A DNA stretch of 64,000 bases. It comes from an uncultured Pelagibacteraceae bacterium (GTDB taxonomy: Bacteria > Pseudomonadota > Alphaproteobacteria > Pelagibacterales > Pelagibacteraceae). The stretch covers positions 37,436 to 101,435 of the forward strand of contig CACFOC010000002.1 in the NCBI GenBank assembly GCA_902567945.1. Reading direction: 5' to 3'. The position numbers and the translations under genes are program-made. Below the pieces are notes generated by a model. The model worked only from the letters and a program-made list of their open reading frames with translations, was not told where the DNA came from and ran no database searches. Shown in pieces: positions 37,292 to 46,529 of the stretch (position 1 is the stretch's first letter; every line of letters starts with the position of its first letter).

Positions 37292-38575
37292 TTACTTTAT
37301 CAAGTTTAGTTGTCTAGCTGTAAGTCTTCCTATTGCTGCTAATAAATCAAATTGAGATATCAAAAAATTTCTTTCCGCGCTTGCTAAATCGATTCTAGAA
37401 TTTAATAAAATTGTACGCGATTGAATAACTTCTAAAGTAGTTCTGCTGTTTCCTGATTCATACTCTAAAGTTATTCCTTCGTTTGCAATTTCTGCTGCTT
37501 TTACTTGTGACCTTATCGATTCTAATACACTTCTAGAAGTTATATAGTTAGACCAAGCATTAGCTATATTAGTTTCGTTTTGTCTCTTTTGATCTTGAAA
37601 TAAAAGCTCTTTTTGGTTTCTAAGCTCTTTTGTTTTTCTTAAACCATATAAATTGCTACCCCCAGCAAATAAAGGCCATGTTGCTGTTGCGGTTACCGTT
37701 TGTTGTGTTCTGTCATTCACTGTCGCACTAATATCATCCTGTTCCGCTACCTTGTAAGACAAGGTTGCTGATGGTGAAAGTTCTGATCTTGCAATAACTA
37801 CATCTAATTTGGACTGCTTATATTCTAGCTTTGCTATTTGCAAGTCAGGATTCTCTGAATTAGATATACTGTAAGCTGCAGCTAAACTTTCGGGTAAATT
37901 CAAATTAATTTCTTTTACTTCCTTAATATTTTTTATGTCTTTTTTTCCAGTTATTTTAATAAAGTTTGCTCTACTAGTTACTAAATCATTTTGAGCTGTA
38001 ATTAACTGAGCATTAGCGCCAGCAAAAGAAGATTCTGACTGTGCCAAGTCTGTTAAATTGATTTCACCTTTTTCCAGCCTATTTTGATCAGTTTCAACCT
38101 GTCTCTCCAGTAAATCAACGTTCATTAAATTAATATTTACTTTTTTTCTGTTTAACAATAAATCAGTGTGTGCTTTTGCTGCTTCTAATAAAATTTCTTG
38201 CTCAATTTTTTTAAGTTTAAATTCTGCTAAAGTTTGTCCATATTGTTTTTTTTTTAAATTTGCAACTCCACTAAATCCTTGAAAAACTTTTTGTTCCACA
38301 GTTACAGATTGTTCAGATGGTCGGAAATTTGTATCACTTCCAGGTACTTTATTATCTTGCTCTCCTACATAGCCTGAAATTGTAACGCTTGGCAAAAACT
38401 CACTGATGGCTCCTCTTCTTTCTTCTTTAGATGCTCTCATGCTTGCTCTTTCTGCATTTAATTTAGGATTGTTTAAATAGGCTGAGTTTAAAGAATCAAG
38501 TAAGGTATCCGCTTTTAAGAGATTAATCTTTAAAGCTAATATTAAAACTAATAAAATTTTAAATAAAAACTTCAT
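37292..38575 (-). CDS. tolC: TolC-family outer membrane efflux protein
   Basis: A 427-aa outer-membrane channel with a signal peptide (MKFLFKILLVLILALKINLLKA) and the duplicated OEP fold: long heptad-rich helices (QVETDQNRLEKGEINLTDLAQSE and AAEIANEGITLEYESGNSRTTLEV) between beta-strand regions. It partners inner-membrane exporters for type I secretion or drug efflux; none is adjacent. It starts 7 bp after the kinase gene. Confidence 0.9.
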   Translation of the reverse strand: MKFLFKILLVLILALKINLLKADTLLDSLNSAYLNNPKLNAERASMRASKEERRGAISEFLPSVTISGYVGEQDNKVPGSDTNFRPSEQSVTVEQKVFQGFSGVANLKKKQYGQTLAEFKLKKIEQEILLEAAKAHTDLLLNRKKVNINLMNVDLLERQVETDQNRLEKGEINLTDLAQSESSFAGANAQLITAQNDLVTSRANFIKITGKKDIKNIKEVKEINLNLPESLAAAYSISNSENPDLQIAKLEYKQSKLDVVIARSELSPSATLSYKVAEQDDISATVNDRTQQTVTATATWPLFAGGSNLYGLRKTKELRNQKELLFQDQKRQNETNIANAWSNYITSRSVLESIRSQVKAAEIANEGITLEYESGNSRTTLEVIQSRTILLNSRIDLASAERNFLISQFDLLAAIGRLTARQLNLIK

Positions 38576-38582
38576 TTAACTA

Positions 38583-39503
38583 CTACCTAAACAATATTTT
38601 TTTAACTTCATGATTTTTTTTCAATAACATAACTACTGATGCAGATTTACTTAAATCTTTTAGCATTTGCAAAGTAATTCTTTGGTAAAACATAATAAAA
38701 CGCTTTATTTGATTATAGGTCATTATTTTTTTATTTAAATGCGACCTTTTTTTTAATTTTGTTTCTTGTAATAATCTCCACTTAAAGACCATATCAAAAC
38801 TAGGCACTTTCAGAAAAATTAAATGATCTATCATGGAAAAAACTTTTTTATATTCTTTTTTAAGTTTTTCATTTACCTGCTTTCTCCATATCAACCTTCT
38901 ATCCTCTTTTTTTTCAAGAATGTTTATTGGTTTTTTTATTAAAGAATTAGATTGAGGTTTTGCTCCAACGCACCACCCTTCTAATATAACTATTTCTGGT
39001 TTTTTGCTTATTTTTGACCAATATTTATTTTTCATACGATCATCTGTAGATTTATCAAATTTTGGTATTTTGAATTCTTTAAATTTATTTTTTTTCATAT
39101 TATTAAAAAAAAATTTTACTAACCTGATGTCATGAGTTCCAGGAACACCTCTCGTTTTGAATAAGGGATGAATTTGCTTTGACATTATATTTCTTTCGTT
39201 CAAAGTTTTATAAAAGTGATCAATTGAAGCAACGCGAACATTTCTTTTAAAAAATTTATTTAAAATAATTTTTAAAATACCTGTTATTGTTGTTTTTCCA
39301 GATCCTTGTCCTCCTGATAAACCTAAAAATAAAGTTTTTCCTTTTTCTTTATATTTTTTTTCGATCCAAAATGAAATTGGTATATAATTTTTCTTAAGAT
39401 TATTTATGTTTGTAATTTTGGATTTGTTAATAATTTTTTCCTTTTTTAAAAATTTTAAATAATCTTTTTTTACCTTTAAAAAACAATCTTCAGCTTCTTT
39501 CAT
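38583..39503 (-). CDS. D-glycerate 3-kinase-like P-loop kinase
   Basis: A 306-aa P-loop protein (GLSGGQGSGKTT, residues about 81-92) with ILEGWCVGAKPQ and VASIDHFYKT, matching the glycerate kinase (GLYK/Tda10) family that phosphorylates glycerate to 3-phosphoglycerate. In an organism living on glycine, serine and one-carbon compounds this would return carbon to the trunk pathways. The start overlaps the Gfa stop (TAATG). Confidence 0.75.
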   Translation of the reverse strand: MKEAEDCFLKVKKDYLKFLKKEKIINKSKITNINNLKKNYIPISFWIEKKYKEKGKTLFLGLSGGQGSGKTTITGILKIILNKFFKRNVRVASIDHFYKTLNERNIMSKQIHPLFKTRGVPGTHDIRLVKFFFNNMKKNKFKEFKIPKFDKSTDDRMKNKYWSKISKKPEIVILEGWCVGAKPQSNSLIKKPINILEKKEDRRLIWRKQVNEKLKKEYKKVFSMIDHLIFLKVPSFDMVFKWRLLQETKLKKRSHLNKKIMTYNQIKRFIMFYQRITLQMLKDLSKSASVVMLLKKNHEVKKILFR

Positions 39504-39871
39504 TACTTTTTATCAAGGGGGTGGTTAACTCCATCATTAACTCCGATGTTTTTATATTCAAAAGGATTCACCCCTTCTATGCATGCAATATTTATCATAT
39601 AAACTTTATCATGATTGCTTCTTGGATTTGTGTGAGTATAAATTCCACACTTTGAGCAAAAATAATGTTCAGCTACTTTTGTGTGATATTGATAAAGAGT
39701 TAAAAGATCTTTTCCCTTAATAATTTTAAAATTCTCAGGGCTAATTGGTGTCATTATGTAACCCTTCCTCTTACAAATTGAACAGTTACATCTATTAAGC
39801 TTTTCAAATCCCTTCTCTTGTAATTTTACTTCAGCCTCTACTCCTCCGCAGTGACATGTTAATTTTTTCAT
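39503..39871 (-). CDS. Gfa/CENP-V family zinc protein, second copy
   Basis: A 122-aa GFA-domain protein with cysteines C6, C8 (TCHCGG), C28, C30, C33 (CNCSIC) and C72, C75 (CSKC). It is clearly paralogous to the one at 15.6 kb: shared blocks are KI-IKG, AEH-FC and CGIYTH. It is coupled to the glycerate-kinase-like gene. It might deal with formaldehyde-glutathione adducts, but many family members have no known reaction. Confidence 0.8.
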   Translation of the reverse strand: MKKLTCHCGGVEAEVKLQEKGFEKLNRCNCSICKRKGYIMTPISPENFKIIKGKDLLTLYQYHTKVAEHYFCSKCGIYTHTNPRSNHDKVYMINIACIEGVNPFEYKNIGVNDGVNHPLDKK

Positions 39872-40057
39872 TTATTTATTTTTAATTTAAATTCTTTAGC
39901 ATGATTTTCATATCGTGGTAATAGTTATCCACATCATAACTAAATCTAGTTTTAATGTTCATGCTTTGATTCAGTTTAGATTCTTTTTTGGACTCAAAAT
40001 ACAACCTAATAGTTACTTTTTCACAGCTTGCTATATTGTGTTTCATATTATAAATTA

Positions 40058-40072
40058 GAACAAAATAAGAAC
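40058..40072 (+). promoter_or_regulatory. SOS (LexA) box of umuDC, perfect match
   Basis: GAAC-AAAATAA-GAAC is an exact match to the alphaproteobacterial LexA consensus GAAC-N7-GAAC. It ends 3 bp before the umuD ATG, so a bound repressor would block transcription at or just after the start site. Such closeness hints at a very short or leaderless transcript. Confidence 0.75.
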
Positions 40073-40075
40073 ATT

Positions 40076-40468
40076 ATGAAAGCACTATTGCCATTTCATT
40101 TAAACAAAGTCGGGGCTGGATTTCCTTCTCCAGCAACAGATTATGTGGAAGACGACATAGATCTTAATGCTCATTTAATAAAAAATATACCATCTACCTT
40201 TATTATCAGAGTCCAAGGTAAATCTATGACTGACGTTGGTATTCATGATGGTGATCTTTTAATAGTAGATAAAAGTTTAAATCCAAAAAATTTTTCTACT
40301 GTAATTGCCAATGTTAATGAAGAGTTGGTTGTAAAAACTTTCATAAAAAAAGAAAATCAATCCTTTTTAACTTCTGGATCAAAAAAAATTAAAGATAAAA
40401 TCAATTTAACTGATAATCCTGAAATTTTTATTTGGGGTGTAGTAACTTACGTAATTCATGCTTTATAG
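40076..40468 (+). CDS. umuD: UmuD-like translesion polymerase subunit / S24 peptidase
   Basis: A 130-aa LexA/UmuD-type self-cleaving protein from the ATG at 40076; the TTG at 40028 in the track would read through the SOS box. Cleavage site A14-G15 (VGAGFPSP), catalytic S50 (GKSMTD) and K87 (VVKTF). After RecA-stimulated cleavage it forms polymerase V with UmuC. It overlaps umuC by 11 bp. Confidence 0.92.
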   Translation: MKALLPFHLNKVGAGFPSPATDYVEDDIDLNAHLIKNIPSTFIIRVQGKSMTDVGIHDGDLLIVDKSLNPKNFSTVIANVNEELVVKTFIKKENQSFLTSGSKKIKDKINLTDNPEIFIWGVVTYVIHAL

Positions 40469-41738
40469 CAAAAATAAAATAGCTTTAGTAGATTGTAACT
40501 CATTCTATGTTTCATGTGAAAGATTATTTAACCCCTCGATAGTTAAAAAACCAGTGGTTGTATTATCGGGTAATGACGGGTGTGTAATTTCTCGATCAAC
40601 AGAAGCTAAGACTTTAGGAATTAAAATGGGAGAACCCTATTTTAAAGTGGAGAGAATAGTAAAAGAAAATGATGTAAAAATTTTTTCAACAAACTTTGCT
40701 TTATATGGAGATATATCAAGAAGAGTTATGAAAACTTTAAAGCAATTTTCGCCACAAATGGAGATTTATTCTATCGATGAAGCTTTTTTAGATTTAACTT
40801 CAGTAAAAAATGAAAATTTACTAGAACATGGTCATGAAATTAGAAAAACTATTTTAAAATGGACTGGTATACCAACTAGCATTGGAATTGCAACAACAAA
40901 AACTTTAAGTAAAGCTGCGAATTATATTGCAAAAAAAGAAAAGTCGGGAGTTATTGATTTAATAAATTCTAAACAAATAGATAAACTTCTTTCAGAAATT
41001 AAAATAAATGATGTTTGGGGCGTAGGACGTCAACTAACAAAATTCTATATCAGAAATGGAATAAATACAGCCTATGATCTTAAAAAAATTCATAACGGAT
41101 GGATAAAAAAAAATACAAATGTTTTTGGGTCACGCACAGCAATGGAGTTAAAAGGATTTTCGTGTATATCTTTAGAGCCTCATGAAGAAAAAAGAAAAAG
41201 TTGTTGTGTATCAAGATCGTTTGGAAGAAAAGTCACAAAACTAGAAGAATTAAAAGAATCTATTACAACACATTGTCTTAATGCTGCAGAAAAAATTAGA
41301 AATGATAATCAAACAGTAAAAAAAATAACTGTCTTTATAAAAACAAGCCCTTTTCAAATAGGAAAAAAATATTACGCAAATTCAAAAGATATAGATTTAC
41401 CAATAAGAACAAATGATAGCATTACCTTAATAAAATACTCTCTAATTATATTAGAAAATATTTATAAAGAAGGATATCAATATCAAAAGACTGGTATAAT
41501 TTTTTCAAAATTAAAAGATGTCAATATTTATAATAAAAATTTGTTTTCAACAATTAATAATGAAGAAAAGAGAACTAAATTAATGAAAGCAATCGACTAC
41601 ACGAATATAAAATATGGACGTCATGCTTTAAGTGTTGCGCAAGCAGGGTTCAAGAAAAAATGGAATACTAGAAGACGCTTCTCATCTAGAATTGATACTG
41701 CATGCTTTGATTTGTTACCTTTTGTCAAAACTTCCTAA
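40458..41738 (+). CDS. umuC: UmuC-like Y-family DNA polymerase
   Basis: A 426-aa error-prone polymerase. The start ALVDCNSFYVSCERLF holds the first metal Asp, and YSIDEAFLD holds the others; the little-finger region and the UmuC-specific C-terminus follow. Coupled to umuD. The last 24 bp overlap the convergent glycosyltransferase gene. Confidence 0.94.
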   Translation: MLYSKNKIALVDCNSFYVSCERLFNPSIVKKPVVVLSGNDGCVISRSTEAKTLGIKMGEPYFKVERIVKENDVKIFSTNFALYGDISRRVMKTLKQFSPQMEIYSIDEAFLDLTSVKNENLLEHGHEIRKTILKWTGIPTSIGIATTKTLSKAANYIAKKEKSGVIDLINSKQIDKLLSEIKINDVWGVGRQLTKFYIRNGINTAYDLKKIHNGWIKKNTNVFGSRTAMELKGFSCISLEPHEEKRKSCCVSRSFGRKVTKLEELKESITTHCLNAAEKIRNDNQTVKKITVFIKTSPFQIGKKYYANSKDIDLPIRTNDSITLIKYSLIILENIYKEGYQYQKTGIIFSKLKDVNIYNKNLFSTINNEEKRTKLMKAIDYTNIKYGRHALSVAQAGFKKKWNTRRRFSSRIDTACFDLLPFVKTS

Positions 41739-42602
41739 AAGATCAATACTACCAATATTATCTAAAGAGCTATCAAATTCAGCAATATTTGAACGCATAG
41801 ATATTTTAAAAATAATTAAAACAAAAATTAATAAAAGAAATATAGGAAGTAGAGTAAGTAAAGAGATATTTTTAAAAATCAAAAACGAATAAAGTAAAAA
41901 AAATAAAATTGACCTAAAAATTACTATATTTCTAAATACTGAAATTATAGCTAGTGAATGAAATACAAGAGCATTAAAATTCATTTTTGACGGTCCAAAA
42001 TATCTAGTTCCCCTTATAGAAGGTATAGATTCTCGATTATTAATAGTTTTTACAATCGAACTAGAATAAGAGTTCCACAAATATGATTTCTGGATTAATT
42101 GATCTACGTGGTCTCTAGGAAGGCATGTAAAATTACCAAATTTTATTAATTTACCAGTAAATATGAAAGTTAGTAGTTTATGTGCTTGATACAAAGTCTT
42201 AAAAATCAATCCCTCAGATCTTTTAAATCTATTTCCAGTTACAGTTATATTAGGTTTATTTTTAACTTTTTCAAAAAAGTAATTGAGTTCTTCTGGTCTA
42301 TCCTCTCCATCCGCATCCATAACAATTACATGTTCAAAATCTTCATTTTTATAAATATATTTTAGTCCAGCGGCAATACATCTTTGATGCACTGTATTTT
42401 TTTTCATATTCAAAATTTTGACTGATTTTATTTTTTTAAAATTAAAATCAAATTCGGGTCTTTTTTCTGTTGAAGCATCGTTAACAAGAATAATAGAAAC
42501 TAACGCATCCCAGTTTTCAATTTGTAAATCAATTTCACTAAGTAATTTTGAAACAGATTTCCAGTCATTAAAAAGGGGAATTAAAATTATAAATTTTTTC
42601 AT
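41715..42602 (-). CDS. GT2-family glycosyltransferase with C-terminal membrane helices
   Basis: A 295-aa GT-A enzyme. The start FIILIPLFNDW, the VNDAST segment and the metal motif DADGED are typical of family 2. Two hydrophobic helices near residues 215-265 anchor it to the inner membrane, as in dolichol/undecaprenyl-phosphate sugar transferases. Its start overlaps the stop of the GT39-like gene (ATGA), so the two likely act in sequence on a lipid-linked sugar. Confidence 0.78.
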   Translation of the reverse strand: MKKFIILIPLFNDWKSVSKLLSEIDLQIENWDALVSIILVNDASTEKRPEFDFNFKKIKSVKILNMKKNTVHQRCIAAGLKYIYKNEDFEHVIVMDADGEDRPEELNYFFEKVKNKPNITVTGNRFKRSEGLIFKTLYQAHKLLTFIFTGKLIKFGNFTCLPRDHVDQLIQKSYLWNSYSSSIVKTINNRESIPSIRGTRYFGPSKMNFNALVFHSLAIISVFRNIVIFRSILFFLLYSFLIFKNISLLTLLPIFLLLIFVLIIFKISMRSNIAEFDSSLDNIGSIDLLGSFDKR

Positions 42603-43981
42603 TTGCTACCAAGCATACATATTTTATTATTTTCTATTACAAAAGAAACTCCATGATCACACTCTCCATTAACAATTAAAAAACCATTCTGCCCAATAGT
42701 TTTTACAAAATCTTCCATTGATTTATCAACAAAGGCGGAAGAATGTGTATACCATTTTGGTCTTGAGTCTAAATGATAAGATAAATTACCTGCATGCCAT
42801 TCATCACCAATAACTGATTCTATAGTATTAGAAAAATTTTTATTCCATTCTTGCTGAACTTTATTTGCAATAATTTTTCCTGGATAATCTGTTCTTTTAT
42901 CTTTTTCAGAAATGGATATGTATAAATAAGCTAATGGAGAAAAACTAAAAAAGATTAGAAAAATTATCAAAAAATTTTTTATTTTTTTTAAAACAATTTT
43001 TTTTTGAAAAATATAAATAAACAATACGCCAAAAAATAAATAAAAAGGTGTCATCCACATTGTTCTGATTTTAGTTCCCAAAATTAATGATGTAAAAAAA
43101 ACTAAAATAATAGGAACAAGATTAACAGCTAATAAAAATAATAACTTCTTATCTTTAGTTTTTAGTTTAATTTTAAAGTTTTTAGTAAAAAATAAAAACA
43201 TAATGAAAAAAGGCAAAAGTATTGTTGTCTGTTTTCCAAGAAAAATTAAAGGGTGAGTTAGATGATTTAAAATGCTAATTTCATCTTTTGAGGTTCTGCT
43301 TAAAGCATATGTAATTGTAGTATAATCATTTTCTACCAGCCAAATTATATGTGGTATCAAAATTAAAAAAAATGATAACAATGAAATTAAAAATTTAAAT
43401 TTAAATTTTCTTGTAAATATGAAGTAAATAAAAAATATATCAATGGCAACCAATAAGTAAATAAATAAATACTTTGATAAAATACCTAAAGCAGCAAATA
43501 ACCCAAATAAAAACCAATCTACAGCTTTATTTTTTTTAATACCTCTCCAACAAAAAAAAACTGTTAGCGCCCAGAAAGGTAATTGGCTAATGTTAACATT
43601 AAATTCAGGTGTGGTAAAATTATAGAAATAAATAACTTCTAACAAAAAAACTGAGATTAAACTGTAAATTTTATTTTGAAAGAATTCTTTTGAAAAAACA
43701 TAAACTACAAAAAAAGAAAATATAACAAATATTTGACTCAACAAATAGTAAGCCCAATCTTGATTTCCAAATATTTGATAAATAAATCCAACAGCCCAAG
43801 CACTAAAAGGTGGATGTTTGCTATAACCCCAATCTATATATGTACTCCATGCTAGTGCTTCTATAGTATCCAATGGTAAATTTATATTTGATATGGTGGG
43901 AACTAAAGTCCAAACAAATAAATGAGTAATCAAAAAAAATATTAACGTTTTGTCAATATTGCTATTTTTAATAAACATCAT
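42599..43981 (-). CDS. GT39/ArnT-like polytopic glycosyltransferase
   Basis: A 460-aa membrane protein with about ten helices and a C-terminal periplasmic tail. The first loop contains DTIEALAWSTYIDWGYSKHPP, the Asp/Glu-bearing loop of PMT/ArnT-type enzymes that use polyprenyl-phosphate sugars. Together with the coupled GT2 it suggests modification of lipid A or another envelope glycan. Target unknown. Confidence 0.72.
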   Translation of the reverse strand: MMFIKNSNIDKTLIFFLITHLFVWTLVPTISNINLPLDTIEALAWSTYIDWGYSKHPPFSAWAVGFIYQIFGNQDWAYYLLSQIFVIFSFFVVYVFSKEFFQNKIYSLISVFLLEVIYFYNFTTPEFNVNISQLPFWALTVFFCWRGIKKNKAVDWFLFGLFAALGILSKYLFIYLLVAIDIFFIYFIFTRKFKFKFLISLLSFFLILIPHIIWLVENDYTTITYALSRTSKDEISILNHLTHPLIFLGKQTTILLPFFIMFLFFTKNFKIKLKTKDKKLLFLLAVNLVPIILVFFTSLILGTKIRTMWMTPFYLFFGVLFIYIFQKKIVLKKIKNFLIIFLIFFSFSPLAYLYISISEKDKRTDYPGKIIANKVQQEWNKNFSNTIESVIGDEWHAGNLSYHLDSRPKWYTHSSAFVDKSMEDFVKTIGQNGFLIVNGECDHGVSFVIENNKICMLGSK

Positions 43982-44006
43982 TTAAATTTATACAAATTTA
44001 TGGTGC

Positions 44007-44034
44007 TTGACACCCAGAAAAACGTAAATATACT
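44007..44034 (+). promoter_or_regulatory. Sigma-70 type promoter of dksA
   Basis: TTGACA, 16-bp spacer, TATACT, followed by a GC-rich discriminator (CACGGCC), 33 bp before the dksA ATG. This is the clearest -35/-10 pair I noticed. GC-rich discriminators are typical of promoters under stringent (ppGpp) control, so feedback by DksA is possible. Confidence 0.7.
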
Positions 44035-44066
44035 CACGGCCTTTGAAATAACATAAAGTAGCAAGA

Positions 44067-44474
44067 ATGGCTAAAAAATATACACCAAACGAAAAAGAAA
44101 AGTATATGTGCGCAAAGCACAAAACTTACTTCAAAAAAAAATTGGTGGAGTGGAAACAAGAAATTATAGAAAATAATACTAAGAGTTTATATTTAAGTGA
44201 TTCTGGATCTGAAATCTCTTCACCTGATATAGTGGATCAAGCTTCATCCCAAACGGAAAAAAACGTTGAAATGCGTACAATAAATAGACAAAGAAAACTT
44301 TTAAACAAAATTGAAAAAGCTATTAAAAAAATTGAAAATGACACCTACGGATACTGTGAAGAAACAGGAGAACCAATTGGATTAAAAAGATTAATAGCTA
44401 GACCTATAGCCACATTATCTATTGAAGCTCAAGAAAAACACGAAAAAAACGAAAAAATATTTGCCGATATTTAA
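44067..44474 (+). CDS. dksA: DksA-type RNA polymerase-binding transcription factor, zinc-less form
   Basis: A 135-aa protein that binds the RNA polymerase secondary channel and works with ppGpp. The coiled-coil tip DxA motif is D57-Q58-A59. The zinc-finger region reads YGYCEETGEPIGLKRLIARP: of the four E. coli cysteines only C97 remains (T100, S118 and A121 replace the others). I believe this is the usual alphaproteobacterial form and that it folds without zinc. It has its own strong promoter. Confidence 0.92.
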   Translation: MAKKYTPNEKEKYMCAKHKTYFKKKLVEWKQEIIENNTKSLYLSDSGSEISSPDIVDQASSQTEKNVEMRTINRQRKLLNKIEKAIKKIENDTYGYCEETGEPIGLKRLIARPIATLSIEAQEKHEKNEKIFADI

Positions 44475-44475
44475 T

Positions 44476-45102
44476 TTAAATTTCAGGTATAGCTTCGCCT
44501 GAATTTAAGCAATCGTAACCTCTTATTACAGCTTCACGTTTAGAAATTGTTTCATACCATTTACATAAATTTTTATAATTTTTTAAACCTATATCGTGCC
44601 AGTTATGCCTAGCAATCCAAGGGAAGGTTGCTATATCTGCAATAGAATAATTTTTTCCAGCCAAAAAATCTGATTTTGACAAATGTTCATCCAAATCTTT
44701 GTACAATTTCTTCGCAATATTAAAATATCTTTCTTCTCCAAATTTACTTTTTCCAGGATTGTAATGATGGAATTGGTGATGTTGCCCTAACATTGGTCCA
44801 ATATCCCCCATTTGTGCCATCAACCACTGATTTATAAGATTTCTATTATCACTATCATAAAATTTACCACTTAATTCTGCTAAATAAATTAGAATGGCAC
44901 CAGACTGAAAAAAACTAACTTTATTTTGGTGGTCGGTTATTGCTGGTATTTTGCTAAGAGGACTTATTTTTCTAAATTCAGAACTAAACTGTTCACCTTT
45001 TGCTAGATTTATTAATGTTATTTTATAATCAAATTTTATTTCTTCTAGCATTATAGATATTTTTCTACCATTAGGAGTGTTGGCATAAAATAGTTCAATC
45101 AC
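44476..45102 (-). CDS. Glutathione S-transferase-like protein
   Basis: A 208-aa GST fold: thioredoxin-like start (IELFYANTPNGRKISIMLEE), the cis-Pro SKIPAITDH strand, SGAILIYLAE, and an all-helical half with NYSIADIATFPW. I choose the GTG at 45102, which overlaps the reductase stop by 8 bp; the track start adds 18 residues inside that gene. The layout matches YfcG/YghU-type disulfide-bond reductases or GSTs. Third gene of the ferredoxin-reductase operon. Confidence 0.82.
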   Translation of the reverse strand: MIELFYANTPNGRKISIMLEEIKFDYKITLINLAKGEQFSSEFRKISPLSKIPAITDHQNKVSFFQSGAILIYLAELSGKFYDSDNRNLINQWLMAQMGDIGPMLGQHHQFHHYNPGKSKFGEERYFNIAKKLYKDLDEHLSKSDFLAGKNYSIADIATFPWIARHNWHDIGLKNYKNLCKWYETISKREAVIRGYDCLNSGEAIPEI

Positions 45103-46117
45103 TTTTTTTGACACCCAATCTTTCCTGCATACTTTTTGAGGTTGTAGTATATTCAAATCTATATGTTTCGTTTGGTTTTGCTATTTTAAAACATGCTCGA
45201 GCAGCTAGAGCTCCTTCATGAAAACCTGATAAAATTAATTTAAGTTTGCCTGGGTATGAACAAATGTCTCCTATTGCAAAAATACCTTTTTTATTTGTTT
45301 GAAAATTTTCTGTATTTACTGGTATTGTTTTTTTTTCCAAGTTTAATCCCCATTCTGCAATAGGTCCGAGTTTCATTATTAATCCAAAAAAACCAAGAAC
45401 GCAATCGGTTGGAATTTTTTCAATTTTTCCTTCTTCACTTTTAATAGTTATAGAACTGATTGTTTTTTCTCCATCAATTGAATTAATTTGAAAAGGCGTT
45501 TTTATTTTTAATTTACCTTCTTTTTCTAATTTTCTTGCAATTTCAGCGCTATGTTCTGCGCCACGAAATTCATTTCTTCTATGTACCAATGTCACTTCAG
45601 AAATTTTAGATAATTCTATTGCCCAATCTAAAGCTGAGTCACCACCACCAAAAATACAAATTTTTTTGTTTTTAAAATAATTTTTATCTTTCACTGAATA
45701 AAAAAGACTATTATTTTCAAATTTTTCTATTCCTTTAATTAAAAATTTTCTTGGCTCAAAAGAACCTACTCCACCAGCAATTATAACGTTTGGAGAGATA
45801 AAAGTTTTTTTCTTGCTAGTTGTAACTTTCCAATTATTTTCATTTTTAGAAACCGATTGAACTCTTTCGTTTAAATGAAAATTGGGTTTAAAAGGTTTAA
45901 TTTGTTCCAACAAACTATTTGTTAAACCTTCTCCCGTGCATTCAGGTATAGCGGGAATATCATAAATAGGTTTATCAGGATAAAGCTCTATACATTGACC
46001 ACCAATTTTATCTAAATTATCTATCACTTCAGCTTTGAGGCCAATTATACCTAATTGATGAACAACAAATAATCCAACTGGTCCAGCGCCAATTACTATA
46101 GCATCAGTCTTAATCAT
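45095..46117 (-). CDS. Ferredoxin-NADP reductase, thioredoxin-reductase-like type
   Basis: A 340-aa flavoprotein with FAD (VIGAGPVGLF) and NADP (CIFGGGDSALDWA) folds and the ISY of this class: IGGQCIELYPDKPIYDIPA at the start and a FEYTTTS tail that stacks near the flavin. There is no CxxC redox pair, so it is a ferredoxin/flavodoxin reductase and not a thioredoxin reductase. It lies 7 bp after the ferredoxin gene, its obvious partner. Confidence 0.88.
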   Translation of the reverse strand: MIKTDAIVIGAGPVGLFVVHQLGIIGLKAEVIDNLDKIGGQCIELYPDKPIYDIPAIPECTGEGLTNSLLEQIKPFKPNFHLNERVQSVSKNENNWKVTTSKKKTFISPNVIIAGGVGSFEPRKFLIKGIEKFENNSLFYSVKDKNYFKNKKICIFGGGDSALDWAIELSKISEVTLVHRRNEFRGAEHSAEIARKLEKEGKLKIKTPFQINSIDGEKTISSITIKSEEGKIEKIPTDCVLGFFGLIMKLGPIAEWGLNLEKKTIPVNTENFQTNKKGIFAIGDICSYPGKLKLILSGFHEGALAARACFKIAKPNETYRFEYTTTSKSMQERLGVKKSD

Positions 46118-46124
46118 AATTGAA

Positions 46125-46457
<333 letters not shown>

Positions 46458-46529
46458 CTAAATATATGCTAATTAAAATAATGCAATAGATAAAATGATA
46501 TGTTTTAATAGTTTTATAGATTTTTACCT

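Noticed and set aside
39925-39933. Perfect DnaA box TTATCCACA in the gap upstream of umuD, near a strand switch, as a hint of an origin
   Set aside because: It is a single box without a cluster, an AT-rich unwinding element or typical origin neighbours; chance or a local regulatory site is more likely.
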